From an uncultured Ignavibacteria bacterium (GTDB taxonomy: Bacteria; Bacteroidota; Ignavibacteria; Tepidaquicellales; Tepidaquicellaceae), in the NCBI GenBank assembly GCA_937924675.1, contig CALEVL010000247.1, positions 1-32,311 on the forward strand: DNA of 32,311 nt, written 5' to 3'. A model generated the notes under the pieces. That model was given only the letters and a program-made list of their open reading frames with translations. It did no database searches and was not told where the DNA came from. Position 1 is the stretch's first letter. Every line of letters starts with the position of its first letter. Position numbers and translations under genes: made by a program. Shown one piece after another: positions 30,309-32,311 of this stretch.

Positions 30309-31925
30309 TCATTTCAGATACACCATTTTTTTAGCAGAAATATAATTGCCTGTCTCGAGTCGGTAAAAGTAAGTGCCGGATGCAAACCTTTCAGCATTGA
30401 GTATGGCTTCATAAATGCCCGCCTGCCTGAATTCATTCACAAGAATCATCACCTCTCTTCCCATCATATCAAACACGCTGAGTTTCACATTGCCAGCTTC
30501 CGGTATTGAATAGGAAATTGTTGTTGACGGATTGAAGGGGTTAGGATAATTCTGTGCAAGATTATATACTGACGGCACTTCCAGTGAAACATTCTGTACA
30601 GAGACGGTCAGATTATTCTCAAAAAAATTCTTTACATATGCAGATAAAGTTTTGAGTGATGTTATGCTCTGTAGATTTGTAGAACCGGAAGCAACCAATT
30701 GGGCGATTATGACCGATTGAGTATCGCCCGGCTGAACAGTGAGAGGGCCGAATGACTGCATAGATCTTCTATCGTTCCCGCTCGTCATTATCCATCCTGA
30801 ACTATTCACCGGATTGCCTGAATAAGGAAATTTTGTAGTGGAAGATGTTATCGGATTTATCCATGAAGTGCCGTTTCTTTTTAATCCCTGAATATTCCTG
30901 TATGTCTCACGGTAATTTGTCGGATCACCCGCAGTGGGATCGCCGTTAATGTATGTATTGAAGGAAGAGATGCCGGTAAACATGTATCCGACTTTCACTA
31001 TTTTGTTATTGGAACCGGGAGGGCTGTAATACTTTACAGTGTCGTTCATATTTCCTGTATATTTTAACGGACTTCTTAAAACGGTTGTACCTACGGCAGG
31101 AGGCGGGTTTCCGTAAGTCGGATCCGAAGAAGCATAGTTGTAAGTATATGCCAATCCGGTCAGTGAGTCACATCCTACGGCATCATCACCGGAGCCACCA
31201 AGATCGTCATCGGTCCAAATGCTTATGTATGCATTGTTCCATGCAATATTACTTCTGTTTATCACACGGAACTCCGAAAATATTACGTTTCTCAAAGCAG
31301 CATTATTGATGCACCAGTTGGTTTGAAGAATCTGAGCTTTCAGAGGAGCAGTGCCTCCTGCATTATTACCATGAGAATCTGCATACCCATCGGTATAAGA
31401 GTAGAACATAGTTTGTGCACCTATGAGAAAGGGATTTCCCATGCTGTCAAGATATGCCCCCTGCACAGAAGCGATGTTTCGCCATGCTTCATAATCTGAG
31501 GTATCCGTTGCAGAAATATTGTATATCCTGTAATCCGGATTATCCCTGCCCTGCGGCATACCGTTGTTATCTACATAACCGGGGAGATATTCGTAGGTAT
31601 ACATTGCGACGCAAACGAGGGTATCACTTTGGCTGACCGCGCCGATCAACAAGCCTGATGCATAGCGTGCAAATTTCGAAGTATTTTTAGGCCACTCAAA
31701 TCCTGAGTTTCCGGTTGCCGGATCACGGTTGAATGAACCATTGGTTCTGAACCAGGTACGTATGTTGTTGCCTTCAAGTTTTCTTGAATCAACAGCGAGC
31801 ATTTTGTCGAAGCTGTTGGCGGACTGCTTCGGCAATACTTCATGATTGTTGGTTTGAAATGACAGCAGGGATAAAGATACAAGAGAGATCAGAAGAAGCA
31901 AGAAGATCTTTAATGAGCAATTCAT
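30309..31925 (-). CDS. Exported protein with T9SS type A C-terminal sorting domain
   Basis: A 538-aa secreted protein. The signal peptide is MNCSLKIFLLLLISLVSLSLLS. The body, from about residue 50, begins NNIRTWFRTNGSFNRDP and is rich in Asn, Gly, Tyr and Asp. It includes YEYLPGY, a WTDDDLGGSGDDAVGCDS acidic stretch that may bind calcium, and beta-strand-rich segments. Residues about 453-538 are the type-IX-secretion sorting domain: LAQNYPNPFNPSTT, VKLSVFDMMGREV, GIYEAILNA, SGTYFYRLETG and a final KKMVYLK. The body matches a protein type I associate with Ignavibacteria, of unknown role. A Shine-Dalgarno-like AGAAGG (31931-31936, minus strand) precedes the ATG. Confidence 0.88.
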   Translation of the reverse strand: MNCSLKIFLLLLISLVSLSLLSFQTNNHEVLPKQSANSFDKMLAVDSRKLEGNNIRTWFRTNGSFNRDPATGNSGFEWPKNTSKFARYASGLLIGAVSQSDTLVCVAMYTYEYLPGYVDNNGMPQGRDNPDYRIYNISATDTSDYEAWRNIASVQGAYLDSMGNPFLIGAQTMFYSYTDGYADSHGNNAGGTAPLKAQILQTNWCINNAALRNVIFSEFRVINRSNIAWNNAYISIWTDDDLGGSGDDAVGCDSLTGLAYTYNYASSDPTYGNPPPAVGTTVLRSPLKYTGNMNDTVKYYSPPGSNNKIVKVGYMFTGISSFNTYINGDPTAGDPTNYRETYRNIQGLKRNGTSWINPITSSTTKFPYSGNPVNSSGWIMTSGNDRRSMQSFGPLTVQPGDTQSVIIAQLVASGSTNLQSITSLKTLSAYVKNFFENNLTVSVQNVSLEVPSVYNLAQNYPNPFNPSTTISYSIPEAGNVKLSVFDMMGREVMILVNEFRQAGIYEAILNAERFASGTYFYRLETGNYISAKKMVYLK

Positions 31926-32252
31926 ATTTTCCTTCTAATTTATTATATGTTACCAAATGTTACTTCAAAGCAGTTGTTTTAGCAAGGCATTTCTGATTTA
32001 GTGACAACAGGCAAAGCTCATCTTTTCAAATATATTCACAATCAAAATTACAAAGTACCGGTAGAGTTTTGCGTCGAAGATTTTTTACGTTTCTTGATCC
32101 TTATGCCTGTCGCTGTTGGTTCGGCACAGCCGAGCTATTCCCTCCTTCGTCACTGTGATTTCAAAGCATGACATTTCTAAAGAGTTAACACATGAATACT
32201 AAAGAAAAATCAATTAGGTTGAAAACCATAATTATATGAGCTATTTTTGTCC
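31926..32252. other. Intergenic region between the T9SS cargo gene and tRNA-Lys
   Basis: No gene is seen. On the minus strand a TTTGAA (31969-31964), 16 nt, TATAAT (31947-31942) arrangement overlaps two direct GTAACA copies just upstream of the T9SS gene, but it would give a leader of only about 10 nt, so it is uncertain. A TCGGC-ACA-GCCGA hairpin sits at 32121-32133 within GC-richer sequence that looks repeat-derived. Confidence 0.4.
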
Positions 32253-32311
32253 GCGTCCTTAGCTCAGTTGGTAGAGCAAATGACTCTTAATCATTAGGTC
32301 GGGGGTTCGAG
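32253..32311 (+). tRNA. tRNA-Lys (anticodon CTT), truncated by the window end
   Basis: Acceptor strand GCGTCCT (32253-32259), T8-A9, D-arm GCTC/GAGC around AGTTGGTA, then anticodon stem AATGA/TCATT enclosing loop CTCTTAA, so the anticodon is CTT (lysine). The variable region AGGTC and T-stem GGGGG with TTCGAG follow. The 3' half of the T-arm and the acceptor 3' strand lie beyond the window. Confidence 0.93.

Noticed and set aside
32242..32249. TATTTTTG with a TTG 20 nt upstream (32219-32221) as tRNA-Lys promoter
   Set aside because: The motif spacing is good, but the implied transcription start would fall at or inside the mature tRNA 5' end, leaving no leader for processing, so it was not called.

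Overview
This window looks like a piece of a moderate-GC bacterium of the Bacteroidota/Chlorobi/Ignavibacteriota assemblage, most likely Ignavibacteria-like. The main evidence is the exported protein at 30309-31925, whose C-terminus carries a type A type-IX-secretion sorting domain with the NPFNPSTT motif. Three other signs agree: TAnnTTTG-type -7 promoter boxes, scarcity of Shine-Dalgarno sequences, and a Mrp ATPase without the usual CxxC. This assignment is inferred from family content, not from a marker-gene phylogeny.

Layout. (1) 1-433 is non-coding and dominated by a 140-nt foldback repeat. (2) 434-910 is a guanine deaminase. It converges on a five-gene minus-strand run (3922 to 913): a protein with a duplicated motif, a membrane protein, a small conserved protein, a PhnP-like metallo-hydrolase and an inositol-monophosphatase-family enzyme. 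(3) 3923-4821 is about 900 nt of successive, different hairpins. (4) 4822-6617 is an Fe-S-flavoured operon: Mrp ATPase, a small lipoprotein and a NifU C-terminal-domain protein. (5) 6622-10331 holds surface-polysaccharide genes: a sugar-1-phosphate nucleotidyltransferase, a capsule-type GT-B protein and a GT2 enzyme. (6) 14535 to 10316 (minus) is a tight six-gene run: DUF2085 protein, an unknown membrane protein, DUF2752 protein, a PHP phosphoesterase, a GroES-like protein and an MFS transporter. Four of its five junctions are ATGA overlaps or gaps under 20 nt. (7) 14762-22227 is an oligopeptide-type ABC importer set with two paralogous binding lipoproteins and two permeases but no ATPase gene. 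The ribosome-hibernation factor hpf and HPr kinase hprK sit between the two binding proteins. (8) 22304-25739 holds a DUF2795 protein, a strong terminator, a BamA/TamA-like outer-membrane protein and the DNA polymerase III delta-prime subunit. (9) 25740-26482 is non-coding with palindromic repeats. (10) 29821 to 26483 (minus) is a polysaccharide export cluster: Wzx-like flippase, methyltransferase and GT4 glycosyltransferase. (11) 29822-30308 is a nested repeat island. (12) 30309-31925 is the T9SS cargo protein. (13) The window ends inside a tRNA-Lys(CTT) gene.

The most unusual signal is non-coding. A short dispersed element occurs in at least four copies that match the pattern CCCGCCTG-N25-TGCGGGCAGGC (one with a degenerate outer arm). 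The ends are near-invariant, the core length is exactly fixed, and the core sequence varies. It is found nested inside other, unrelated palindromic repeats. In the composite inverted repeat at 29904-30141 the flanks are almost identical between arms while the 25-nt cores differ at about half their positions. Two longer relatives and one core-less copy are also present.
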